6,034 nucleotides of DNA from Bacillota bacterium (GCA_023410645.1 JAEYPQ010000025.1:1-6034), one strand, 5' to 3'; positions 1 to 5,802 are shown, counted from the stretch's first letter. Notes: generated by a model not told the origin, from the sequence alone. Numbers and translations: made by a program.

Positions 1-339
1 TATCATAATAAAAGGATTCATGGTTCGTTAAATTATAGAACCCCTAATCAAACATATAAAAATTACCTTCTAAGCTTTCAATAAAAAGTCTAACATTTTG
101 TGTCTAAAAACTTGACCTAGGTCCAACCATAATATTAATATTAATTGAATTGTATCATTTTAGTACACCTAATTATACGCATATTTACTAGTTTCGAGTC
201 CCGACAATCGTCCCATTTTAGTACTATATACCCTAGTTAGAAGAACAAAAAAGGTACTTTCAATACATAAGAGTAATTTCTACAAATCGTAAATTCGATC
301 GAAAACACTACTTTTATGGCTAAAAATACCCTTAAAAAC
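1..339. other. Gene-free left edge
   Basis: No convincing gene is seen on either strand; the longest ATG frames noticed are under about 20 codons and lack a ribosome binding site. Visible structure is limited to two 10-bp perfect palindromes (GACCTAGGTC at 114-123 and TTCGATCGAA at 294-303) and an 11-bp direct repeat CATTTTAGTAC at 156-166 and 214-224. The stretch lies beyond the terminator of the 377-residue gene, so it may be a boundary with the next unit to the left. Confidence 0.5.
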
Positions 340-370
340 AAAAAAAGAAGCAATACACGTGTATCACTTC
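340..370 (-). terminator. Rho-independent terminator of the 377-residue gene
   Basis: On the minus strand GAAGTGATACAC is followed directly by GTGTATTGCTTC, giving a 12-bp self-complementary stem in which two pairs are G-U wobbles. In practice the stem is about 10 bp with a 4-base loop. Seven T residues (346-340) follow. It lies about 165 nt beyond the stop codon of the upstream gene, leaving a long 3' untranslated region that contains the left 28-31 bp repeat cluster. Confidence 0.8.
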
Positions 371-420
371 ACATCTTCTTTAATGGCAAGGCACTCCACT
401 ATTAATACAATTCAGATGTA

Positions 421-488
421 ATCGTTTAATAGTTGAAACCACCTGCTTGTAATCGTTTAATAATGAAACCACCTGGCATATCGTTTAA
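421..488. repeat. Left cluster of 28-31 bp tandem repeats
   Basis: The box ATCGTTTA occurs at 421, 452 and 480 (periods 31 and 28). Between the boxes GAAACCACCTG occurs at 434 and 464. The first two units share ATCGTTTAATA plus TGAAACCACCTG; the third is cut to ATCGTTTAAAAATATT. The cluster starts about 48 bp past the stop of the 377-residue gene and would be transcribed with it. The same unit, in the same orientation, recurs at 1767-1855 on the other side of that gene. It is not CRISPR-like, because the variable part between conserved boxes is only a few bases long. Its function is unknown; recombination boundary or protein-binding array are possibilities. Confidence 0.85.
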
Positions 489-535
489 AAATATTAACAA
501 AATTTTCAATTAGTATTTTATTTTATCATTCCATC

Positions 536-1669
536 TTATATTCCTAATATATAAAAACCTTTATAGTATTCTTTTGCAATTTGAAGCCAATCTAAGATTT
601 TTTTGTAATCTTTAGGCTTCCTTTTTTCTATTTCATGTATAATAATTTCTACATCTTGAAGAGAATAAAAATTTATTCCAAATAAATCTAACGATCTAGA
701 TTTATCAGGATGCAACCCATTTCTAAATATATAACCATAGTTTTCTAAGAATTCATCCATGAAATCATCACTAATTACATCAACAAATAAAGATGTGGGA
801 TTACAAAAATCATATTTATTAAAACAAGGGTAATCATTTGTTGAAAATTGAAATTCTATGTATCCATTTCCCTTTTTTTCAGATAAAGTATAAAACATTT
901 TATCAGTCGGAGTAGAAAATCCATAATTATACCATTCGATAATTTGATTTGCTTCCTCAATTGCCCCATCCAACGTTTTATATTGCTCACAATATAATTC
1001 ATGATCAATATCCCATATAATTAAATCAAAATCAATTTGACTTATTTTCAAAAAGGTATTAGCTAAGCGTAATCTATAACTTGTTAAATAATATAGATTC
1101 TTTTCTTCATGAATCGCAATTGCATTATTAGCTTTATCATCATATTTAATTTCTATCAGATTATCATTTATAATTCCCTTTGGTTTTATATATTCTTTAA
1201 TATGCAGAAAATTTCTTCTATTATCTTCAATCATATTATCAAAAGAAAATATTACATTCTTTTTTTCTTTAACTTTTTTTATTGTTACTAATGAATAACT
1301 ATCTTTTCCTTCTATCAAATCAAAATAAACTTTTGCATATTTATTTTCGAATATACACTTCTTCATTATTCTTCCGTTTATTTTACTTTGAATCTTTTTA
1401 TTGATTATTTTTTTTGTACTTATTATTTTTGCTTTTTCAATAATATTTTCTGAATATCTATAAAATGTATTTCCAACTATAACAACGTACATTTTACTAT
1501 TTGATGAAATAATGTCAATTATAATTAAAGTACCTAAACAAATACTTAAAACAATAAGGGATATAAGAGAATTAATATCATTTTTACTACTATAAACAGC
1601 AATGTTACAAACAATTGCAATCGACCAGCATACATATAATAAATGTAAAACATTTAATTCTTTTTTCAT
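536..1669 (-). CDS. Membrane-anchored protein of unknown function with large soluble C-terminal domain
   Basis: 377 residues. The ATG at 1669 is preceded by GAGGA about 7 bases upstream, so the start is well supported. Two hydrophobic helices lie at about residues 8-27 and 33-54; the rest is soluble. A lysine- and isoleucine-rich linker (about 78-135) leads to a domain rich in Asp, Tyr and Phe (about 185-377) with short runs such as PCFNKYDF, HPDKSRSLDLFGINF and the C-terminal GFYILGI. That C-terminal part has the feel of a conserved domain found among orphan immunity-like proteins of Firmicutes, but this is a memory-based impression. No catalytic motif is recognised. It is transcribed alone, from its own promoter to its own terminator, and is bracketed by direct repeat clusters, which suggests an independent cassette. 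The reading frame is intact and the product unassigned. Confidence 0.9.
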   Translation of the reverse strand: MKKELNVLHLLYVCWSIAIVCNIAVYSSKNDINSLISLIVLSICLGTLIIIDIISSNSKMYVVIVGNTFYRYSENIIEKAKIISTKKIINKKIQSKINGRIMKKCIFENKYAKVYFDLIEGKDSYSLVTIKKVKEKKNVIFSFDNMIEDNRRNFLHIKEYIKPKGIINDNLIEIKYDDKANNAIAIHEEKNLYYLTSYRLRLANTFLKISQIDFDLIIWDIDHELYCEQYKTLDGAIEEANQIIEWYNYGFSTPTDKMFYTLSEKKGNGYIEFQFSTNDYPCFNKYDFCNPTSLFVDVISDDFMDEFLENYGYIFRNGLHPDKSRSLDLFGINFYSLQDVEIIIHEIEKRKPKDYKKILDWLQIAKEYYKGFYILGI

Positions 1670-1718
1670 ATTATAATCCTCTATTTAATAGATAAATTCT
1701 ACTTTGTCTAACATTTAT

Positions 1719-1747
1719 ATTATATCATAATACATAAAAATTGTCAT
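1719..1747 (-). promoter_or_regulatory. Promoter of the 377-residue gene
   Basis: Minus-strand -35 box ATGACA (1747-1742), a 17-bp spacer and -10 box TATAAT (1724-1719). The -10 is preceded by TGA, forming an extended -10 (TGATATAAT). Transcription should start near 1712, giving a leader of about 43 nt. The right repeat cluster ends 20 bp upstream of the -35 box, close enough for a protein bound there to influence transcription. Confidence 0.75.
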
Positions 1748-1766
1748 TTTAAAAGTATAATTACTA

Positions 1767-1855
1767 TTTTGAAACCACCTGCTAAATCGTTTAATAATTA
1801 TTCATTTTCACAAATAATCGTTTAATAATTTGAAACCACCCTGTCAAATCGTTTA
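1767..1855. repeat. Right cluster of 31 bp tandem repeats
   Basis: ATCGTTTA boxes occur at 1786, 1817 and 1848, exactly 31 bp apart. GAAACCACC boxes occur at 1771 and 1832; the unit between 1786 and 1817 has lost its GAAACCACC part. The best unit starts at 1817: ATCGTTTAATAATTTGAAAC followed by CACCCTG. Orientation is the same as the cluster at 421-488, so the two form direct repeats around the 377-residue gene and its promoter. The 31-bp period is close to three helical turns, which would place the boxes on one face of the DNA. Nothing here looks coding. Confidence 0.85.
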
Positions 1856-1964
1856 GCAAATATAAATACAATTAACACACAAGTTCTTATAAAAATACTA
1901 TAATTTGATAAATATTTATTGATATTATCTAATACGTGGGAGACTTGAACCCCTATAAAAGTAC

Positions 1965-1994
1965 AAAAAAAGGCTTGATATCTTGTATCAAACC
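1965..1994 (-). terminator. Rho-independent terminator of the three-gene operon
   Basis: Minus strand: GGTTTGATA (1994-1986), loop CAAGA, TATCAAGCC (1980-1972), then seven T residues (1971-1965). The stem has nine continuous pairs including one G-U. It lies about 170 nt beyond the stop codon at 2166. The upstream arm includes TTTGATACAA, the box also found in the inverted repeat pair at 2021-2034 and 2143-2156. Confidence 0.75.
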
Positions 1995-2020
1995 TAATGT
2001 TCATAAATGGGTTGCATTAC

Positions 2021-2156
2021 CTATTTTGATACAAATTAGCATCCCATCAGGATTTTTAGCACCCCTACTACTTTTTTTAGCACCCCTAAATTATGGCTTA
2101 ACTTAGCCATTTTATTTTTTGTGGTTTTCATGTAGTAATTTCTTGTATCAAAATAG
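2021..2156. repeat. 14-bp inverted repeat pair flanking iteron-like repeats
   Basis: CTATTTTGATACAA (2021-2034) and its exact reverse complement TTGTATCAAAATAG (2143-2156) face each other across 108 bp. The iteron-like repeats lie between them. A third partial copy, TCTTGTATCAAA at 1981-1992, matches 2141-2152 over 12 bases and forms part of the terminator stem. The pair could close a large RNA stem in the operon's 3' untranslated region, or could be paired protein-binding sites. Confidence 0.7.
2038..2100. repeat. Iteron-like 20-21 bp repeats
   Basis: AGCACCCCTA occurs at 2058-2067 and 2079-2088 (21 bp apart), each preceded by a T-run. A diverged copy, AGCATCCCAT, starts at 2038 (20 bp away). 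The last copy continues through AATT to ATGGCTTA (2093-2100), and ATGGCT (2093-2098) can pair with AGCCAT (2105-2110) across a 6-base loop. The spacing and helical phasing resemble iterons of theta-replicating plasmid origins, but no replication gene is in the window. A related copy lies at 4266-4294. Confidence 0.65.
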
Positions 2157-2162
2157 CAAATT

Positions 2163-2181
2163 TTACTATTTAAAATAGTAA
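2163..2181. repeat. Palindrome over the stop codon of the 241-residue gene
   Basis: TTACTATTTAAAATAGTAA is two 9-base complementary arms around one base and contains the TAG stop codon (2168-2166). Its hairpin would be all A-T except one pair and has no following T-run, so it is not called a terminator. Confidence 0.5.
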
Positions 2182-2891
2182 TATAGACTTCCTTGATAAT
2201 TTTTATCTAGATTTTCTTTTGAGTCAAAACTTATATACTCTTCTTTATAAAAATCAAATTCATCTAGTTGCTTTACTCCTGAATAAATCTCGTTCTTAAT
2301 CTCTTCTGAAATACCATTTTGCTGGCTAATCAGTTTATTGGAATCTGTATCATAGAATATAACAATGCCAAAAGTTCCTGTATATATACCCCATATATTT
2401 GCTTTAATTTTGTATTTGAAAAGCACATCTTCTATTAGTTTCTTTTGTACTTTACTTACAATAAAACTCATGTATTGTGTAGAAAACCAATAGAAATAAT
2501 CAACCCAAATGTCTTCCTTCTTAACATTTATTTTAAAATTGTATTTCTTTGACAATTGAAAAAATTCATATAAAATTGTATTCTGTATGTCTTTATCATT
2601 AACCATTTTATGTGCATTTGGAAAGTTATCCAATTGAACATCAACTCTATTCTGCATCTTTTCTCTTTCGGTATAAGAGGATACATAGCAGATCAATCTA
2701 TACTTCTTTCCATATATATATGAATTCTTATTGGATTTGAATTTAATTTTCTCATAAACTATGTTAAGAACATTAATCGAATACATATCTTCAATAAATC
2801 GTTTTAGATCAGCGAAGATAGGCTTCATACTAGTTTTCTGCTTAAGTATTGAATAGGTTTCTTTAAACGCTTTCTTATCAATCCAAATCAT
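2166..2891 (-). CDS. Conserved-looking soluble protein of unknown function
   Basis: 241 residues, last gene of the three-gene operon. The ATG at 2891 lies 25 bp after the previous stop, with GAGGA about 11 bases upstream, a slightly long but acceptable spacing. There is no signal peptide or membrane helix. The N-terminus (DKKAFKETYSILKQKTSMKP) reads as a helical region. A middle part has alternating strands (YRLICYV, VDVQLDNF, DYFYWFS), followed by NIWGIYTGTFGIVIFYDTDS at about 165-184. The end (EFDFYKEEYISFDSKENLDK, then NYQGSLYYYFK) looks like a conserved C-terminal signature of a widespread hypothetical family, possibly an immunity-type protein, but I cannot name it. No catalytic residues are evident. 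Cotranscription with a small soluble protein and a membrane protein suggests a joint role. Confidence 0.9.
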   Translation of the reverse strand: MIWIDKKAFKETYSILKQKTSMKPIFADLKRFIEDMYSINVLNIVYEKIKFKSNKNSYIYGKKYRLICYVSSYTEREKMQNRVDVQLDNFPNAHKMVNDKDIQNTILYEFFQLSKKYNFKINVKKEDIWVDYFYWFSTQYMSFIVSKVQKKLIEDVLFKYKIKANIWGIYTGTFGIVIFYDTDSNKLISQQNGISEEIKNEIYSGVKQLDEFDFYKEEYISFDSKENLDKNYQGSLYYYFK

Positions 2892-2916
2892 TTTGTGGGT
2901 ATCCTCATATGGGTAT

Positions 2917-3324
2917 TTATTTCCCGTAAAAAGTTTTTATTTCATCAATCACTCTAGAAATAATATCTCCTGAAGATAATCCATCTGTCGATATCGTATC
3001 TCCTATACTATCAAGAGTCATTATATTCTTACCTTGTTCTGTACCAACAGTAGTATACATACCTTTTTTTCCACCATTAATGGTTTGTACCATTACCTCA
3101 TAATATTGATCTTCATCAACAAAATCAAAATCAATATAGAGATTATACCTTTTCATTAATTCAACAATTTCAATATCCAGGTTATTAAACAAAATGTACA
3201 TCGCTTCAAAAGTGGCGTTTTTATCTTTGTTAATCTCTAGTCTTTCTCTAAAATTAGTTCTATGTTCTTCTAGATCTTTTTCTAGTTCTTCTTCAATATT
3301 CTTTTTCTTAAAAAATTTAAACAT
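2917..3324 (-). CDS. Small soluble protein of unknown function
   Basis: 135 residues from the ATG at 3324 (MFKFFKKKN). A TTG at 3348 and an ATG at 3330 are in frame upstream, but AGGAGG at 3338-3333 sits 8 bases before the 3324 ATG and only 2 before the 3330 ATG, so 3324 is preferred. The ATG overlaps the end of the 221-residue gene by 8 bp, and the ribosome binding site is inside that gene, which implies translational coupling. The protein starts with a basic stretch, then a charged helix (EEELEKDLEEHRTNFRERLE) likely to be a coiled coil. An acidic/aromatic segment (YIDFDFVDEDQYYEVMV) follows, then a Gly/Thr-rich middle and a terminal helix. No motif with a known function was seen. Confidence 0.88.
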   Translation of the reverse strand: MFKFFKKKNIEEELEKDLEEHRTNFRERLEINKDKNATFEAMYILFNNLDIEIVELMKRYNLYIDFDFVDEDQYYEVMVQTINGGKKGMYTTVGTEQGKNIMTLDSIGDTISTDGLSSGDIISRVIDEIKTFYGK

Positions 3325-3982
3325 TTTCATTTCCTCCTCTACATGCAATAAATGGTTTTGCTCTCTTTCCTAATGATAAATAAAATTTCTTTGTTTTAAT
3401 TTCTGCTGTAACAATATCCTCTATTTTTCCATAAGATAACTCAAACTCATCCAATCCAAATTCATAACAACCGAAATCCTTAATTGTTGAGGTAAAATCA
3501 TTAACAATCCTCAATTTGTCATTATGAAAGAATAGCAGTACATCCTTATTAGCAAGAAGCTGATTTGAAGAATCAAAACATTTAGTAACTAAATAGTTTT
3601 CTGGAATTTTATAGTATCTTAATAACTTAATATTAATAATAGCAATAATATTTTTTGGAATGTTTTCTAATAACTGGGGGGGATAATTTTTCTCCAGTCT
3701 GAAATATGGAGTACATAATAACAATACTGGCGAAACTAGACTGACAAAGATAACCAAAATCGTATATAATGTCTTTCCAATCACTGGTTCTATCTTTTGC
3801 TTAAGAACAATCATAATACTCAAGAAGAAAACAAATAATATCCAAAATAAGGCTCCAAAGATCCAGCGAAGCCGTCTATTTGCTATATATCTTTGTCGTG
3901 CTGAATTACCTAGTAGATCAATTCTTTTCTTAAGCAACTTCTTGTCAATGCGCTTTGAAAATGGGTATTTTAATCGTCTCAT
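3317..3982 (-). CDS. Two-helix membrane protein with cytoplasmic-type C-terminal domain, unknown function
   Basis: 221 residues, first gene of the operon. The ATG at 3982 follows AAAGG by 9 bases. The N-terminus is strongly basic (MRRLKYPFSKRIDKKLLKKR), then two hydrophobic helices at about 40-60 and 71-91. By the positive-inside rule both ends should be cytoplasmic. The C-terminal part (about 100-221) alternates strands and turns (YLVTKCFDSSN, DVLLFFHNDKLRIVNDF, FGCYEFGLDEFELSYGK, FYLSLGKRAKPFI) and could be a beta-rich PH-like fold, though this is only a pattern impression. Its last codons contain the ribosome binding site of the next gene. The two-helix N-terminus plus soluble C-terminus resembles the layout of the 377-residue protein, but no sequence similarity between them is obvious. 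Confidence 0.9.
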   Translation of the reverse strand: MRRLKYPFSKRIDKKLLKKRIDLLGNSARQRYIANRRLRWIFGALFWILFVFFLSIMIVLKQKIEPVIGKTLYTILVIFVSLVSPVLLLCTPYFRLEKNYPPQLLENIPKNIIAIINIKLLRYYKIPENYLVTKCFDSSNQLLANKDVLLFFHNDKLRIVNDFTSTIKDFGCYEFGLDEFELSYGKIEDIVTAEIKTKKFYLSLGKRAKPFIACRGGNENV

Positions 3983-4049
3983 TGGCTCATCCCTTTAATT
4001 ATTGAAACAGATACGTGTAATGTTTTAATACTAAACAATTATTATTATA

Positions 4050-4079
4050 ATTATACACTATTGAGTCTAAAAAACTCAA
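4050..4079 (-). promoter_or_regulatory. Promoter and possible operator of the three-gene operon
   Basis: Minus strand: -35 TTGAGT (4079-4074), an 18-bp spacer and -10 TATAAT (4055-4050), about 68 bp before the start codon at 3982. The -35 box is also the left arm of a perfect 6-bp inverted repeat, TTGAGT...ACTCAA (4079-4061), which lies within the -35/spacer region where a repressor could compete with RNA polymerase. The inverted repeat as an operator is inference. Confidence 0.6.
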
Positions 4080-4195
4080 ATACTTTTTATAATCGTGTAA
4101 GAGACTTCTTTTTTTGTAGTAAAATGGGTAGTTCTATATTGTATTTTTATATAATTTAGTACAATTCAAAAATAGATAAATAGCTCTGTTTGTGT

Positions 4196-4224
4196 AAAAA
4201 AGTCCCAATATAAATTGTATTAGG
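4196..4224 (-). terminator. Probable terminator of unit C
   Basis: Minus strand: CCTAATA (4224-4218), a 7-base loop, TATTGGG (4210-4204), two bases, then six T residues (4201-4196). The stem has seven pairs including one G-U. It lies between the decayed frame ending at 4362 and the promoter of the next operon, where a terminator is expected. The stem is weaker than those of the other two units. Confidence 0.55.
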
Positions 4225-4249
4225 CCAATACTTTGCTCTTGTCTAAAGC

Positions 4250-4281
4250 ATAGGGGTTTATTACATTTTTAGCACCCCTAT
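4250..4281. repeat. Inverted repeat ATAGGGGT/ACCCCTAT
   Basis: ATAGGGGT (4250-4257) and ACCCCTAT (4274-4281) form a perfect 8-bp inverted repeat around a 16-base loop. The right arm is part of the AGCACCCCTA repeat. No T-run follows on either strand, so a terminator is unlikely; an RNA structure or a protein-binding site is possible. Confidence 0.6.
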
Positions 4282-4294
4282 AAAAAATGGCTTA
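4266..4294. repeat. Second copy of the iteron-like element
   Basis: TTTTTAGCACCCCTA, a few A/T bases, then ATGGCTTA, matching 2074-2100 with a 2-base length difference in the A/T spacer. Both copies lie downstream of the last minus-strand reading frame of a unit and before its terminator, in the same orientation. The two copies therefore bracket the three-gene operon. Confidence 0.65.
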
Positions 4295-4361
4295 CCAAAG
4301 AGATCAGTCTAAAACAATCTTGGAATTTTATATTAATCTATTAAAAGCCTAATAAAGTCCA

Positions 4362-4838
4362 CTATTTTAATTCGGCAGATTGTATTTTTTTGCAGCAAAA
4401 CAAATTAATCATCAATCTATCTAATTTTTCCTCTTTTGTTATCTGAGGTTCTGATTTCTTTCCAATAATTTAGTTATATATTTTATTAGTTGTTTTAATG
4501 AACCAAACAATTATGATAATCCACCAAGTAAAAATGATAAAGATAATCAAGAATATAATCTCTTTCACTTTCTCTTTCTTTGAAAATTATATTTCCTTAT
4601 CATCATGACCTATATGAATTATTTTTCCTATAATATGGAGTCCATTTTCTTCATCCATTAATCTGTATTTGAACCAGTATACTCCAGAATGACCCGCTCG
4701 TTAAACACCAAATAATATCTTGTCATCTCCGTTAAACTTGATTAGTTATTTATCTTGATAATCCCTGTATATTGTTTTGCAATTTTCAATAAACTGTTTT
4801 CCAGAATAATGATATCTATATTCAATATTTTTGATTTG
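4362..4838 (-). pseudogene. Decayed gene with four in-frame TAA codons
   Basis: One minus-strand frame keeps protein-like composition over about 475 bp, broken by TAA at 4748-4746, 4703-4701, 4589-4587 and 4472-4470, and ends in TAG at 4364-4362. Reading through gives IEYRYHYSGKQFIENCKTIY..., then KFNGDDKILFGV, then HSGVYWFKYRLMDEENG and LHIIGKIIHIGHDDKEI. After these comes a single hydrophobic helix (IIFLIIFIIFTWWIIIIVWF), and finally a charged tail, EPQITKEEKLDRLMINLF. The YWFKYRL...IIGKIIHIG part is faintly PAS/PAC-like, and the tail is faintly like a short SHOCT-type helix; both are weak impressions. No start codon is left at the 5' end, which overlaps the end of the 326-residue gene by 17 bp. 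It was probably a membrane-anchored protein in the same unit. Two or more small decayed genes in one frame are possible. Confidence 0.6.
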
Positions 4839-5802
4839 CTACAATCTCTTCGCAATCTTCGACTTTGCTTTTATTTTCAAGTTCTTCAATGTCTTTAACT
4901 GAACATAAAGAACTATCAGTTTCTACTTTTTCTACTTTCACAACATTATCAATAGTAATATTTGAGGAACTTGCAAACTCATTGGAATTAGTACTGATAA
5001 ATCGTGACAAAATTAATGGAACAAGTACGGCAACTAATAGGTTTTTGAATACATCAATTGTTTCGTAATGCCTTGTAGAATTTAAAGGGTTTAAATAAGA
5101 CCAATCTCTATCTACCACATAAAATAAAGCGAAAAATGAACTAAATGTAAATATCGTTAGTATGTCGATTATTTTGGTCCGTGCTTTAACTACCTTCTTT
5201 GACTTGTCAACAATATAGGCTAAACCATTGATAAATAGATAGATATTTGTCGTCATTAGCCCGATAATCAATACAGGTACTAGTACAGTTAAGGTTGAAT
5301 TAAATACACTAGATTGTGTGTACACAATTTCCACCAGTTGATCTAAAGGAAAAGGGGATCCGTATTTAACAAAAATACTCAAAAGAACGAAGAAAGAAAC
5401 AGATATTGTCTCTTTAACTATAGCTCCTTCTTTTAATACATATCCAGGGACAATCTTCACATATATAAAGATTAGTAAGAGTGACAATATAGCTGAGATT
5501 ATCATAAACGTGATTAGACCAGATTGCCAATTAAAGATAATCCACATGGTAATTGGAAGCCAAATGATAGATGTTAAAAAGGCAATTAATAAGATAACTA
5601 CAATTAATGTAAGGACTCCATAAATAACCTTTCCAAGCACACTACTCGGAATCTTGTCCTTCATGTCTTTACTTACTTTTTCCATTGTTTCTTTCATTTT
5701 TAAAAAATGTTTGTTCTCCTTAGACATTTCGATTGAGTATAAGTAATGCATAATCATAATCAAAAAATCAATTAATAGAATAAACCAAAACACAAAATTC
5801 AT
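4822..5802 (-). CDS. Multi-spanning membrane protein of unknown function
   Basis: 326 residues. The ATG at 5802 is preceded by GGGAG about 10 bases upstream. Hydrophobic helices are seen at about 2-22, 57-90 (long, perhaps two), 95-117, 131-148, 169-197, 211-230 and 252-268, giving roughly seven spans. A charged amphipathic segment lies between the first two (MSKENKHFLKMKETMEKVSKD). After the last helix comes a hydrophilic acidic tail of about 55 residues (VKVEKVETDSSLCSVKDIEE and on to ANQKY), probably cytoplasmic. No transporter signature, catalytic motif or signal peptidase site is recognised. It is the first frame of unit C; the frame just downstream is decayed and overlaps its last codons, so a shifted or altered C-terminus cannot be ruled out. 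An IS3-type element lies immediately upstream. Confidence 0.87.
   Translation of the reverse strand: MNFVFWFILLIDFLIMIMHYLYSIEMSKENKHFLKMKETMEKVSKDMKDKIPSSVLGKVIYGVLTLIVVILLIAFLTSIIWLPITMWIIFNWQSGLITFMIISAILSLLLIFIYVKIVPGYVLKEGAIVKETISVSFFVLLSIFVKYGSPFPLDQLVEIVYTQSSVFNSTLTVLVPVLIIGLMTTNIYLFINGLAYIVDKSKKVVKARTKIIDILTIFTFSSFFALFYVVDRDWSYLNPLNSTRHYETIDVFKNLLVAVLVPLILSRFISTNSNEFASSSNITIDNVVKVEKVETDSSLCSVKDIEELENKSKVEDCEEIVANQKY

Larger units (their letters stand above)
1670..2165. other. Intergenic region between units A and B
   Basis: About 500 bp with no credible gene. From right to left it holds the 3' untranslated region of the three-gene operon (inverted repeats and iteron-like repeats), that operon's terminator, a short stretch resembling a tRNA T-arm (minus strand, about 1956-1937), the right 31-bp repeat cluster and the promoter of the 377-residue gene. 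A 60-codon minus-strand frame at 1822-2004 runs through the terminator and repeats and is not treated as a gene. Confidence 0.7.
3983..4361. other. Intergenic region between units B and C
   Basis: About 380 bp with no credible gene. It holds the leader and promoter of the three-gene operon, the probable terminator of unit C (4196-4224), the iteron-like repeat copy at 4266-4294 and an 8-bp inverted repeat (4250-4281). The stretch 4081-4195 shows only weak A/T-rich structure. Confidence 0.6.

Noticed and set aside
190..216. tRNA 3'-end-like stretch GTTTCGAGTCCCGACAATCG
   Set aside because: The T-stem does not pair and no other cloverleaf arm is present.
421..488. CRISPR array
   Set aside because: The conserved boxes fill most of each 28-31 bp period, leaving only a few variable bases; there are no spacers of normal length and no cas genes.
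1109..1291. 60-codon plus-strand frame
   Set aside because: It is antisense to the well-supported 377-residue gene; its Phe/Ile-rich product is what the complement of Lys-rich codons gives.
1822..2004. 60-codon minus-strand frame
   Set aside because: It runs through the operon terminator, the T-arm-like stretch and the 31-bp repeats, has no ribosome binding site and no protein-like pattern.
2038..2100. Complete plasmid origin of replication
   Set aside because: Only two good iteron-like copies plus one diverged copy, with no rep gene, no DnaA box recognised and no partition genes in the window.
4250..4281. Terminator at the ATAGGGGT/ACCCCTAT inverted repeat
   Set aside because: The loop is 16 bases and no T-run follows on either strand.
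4362..4838. Stop-codon recoding (TAA read as an amino acid)
   Set aside because: All intact genes nearby use TAA, TAG or TGA as normal terminators and the decayed frame lacks a start codon; mutation is the simpler reading.
4865..5068. 67-codon plus-strand frame
   Set aside because: It is antisense to the 326-residue membrane protein, has no ribosome binding site and is low-complexity Ser/Thr-rich.
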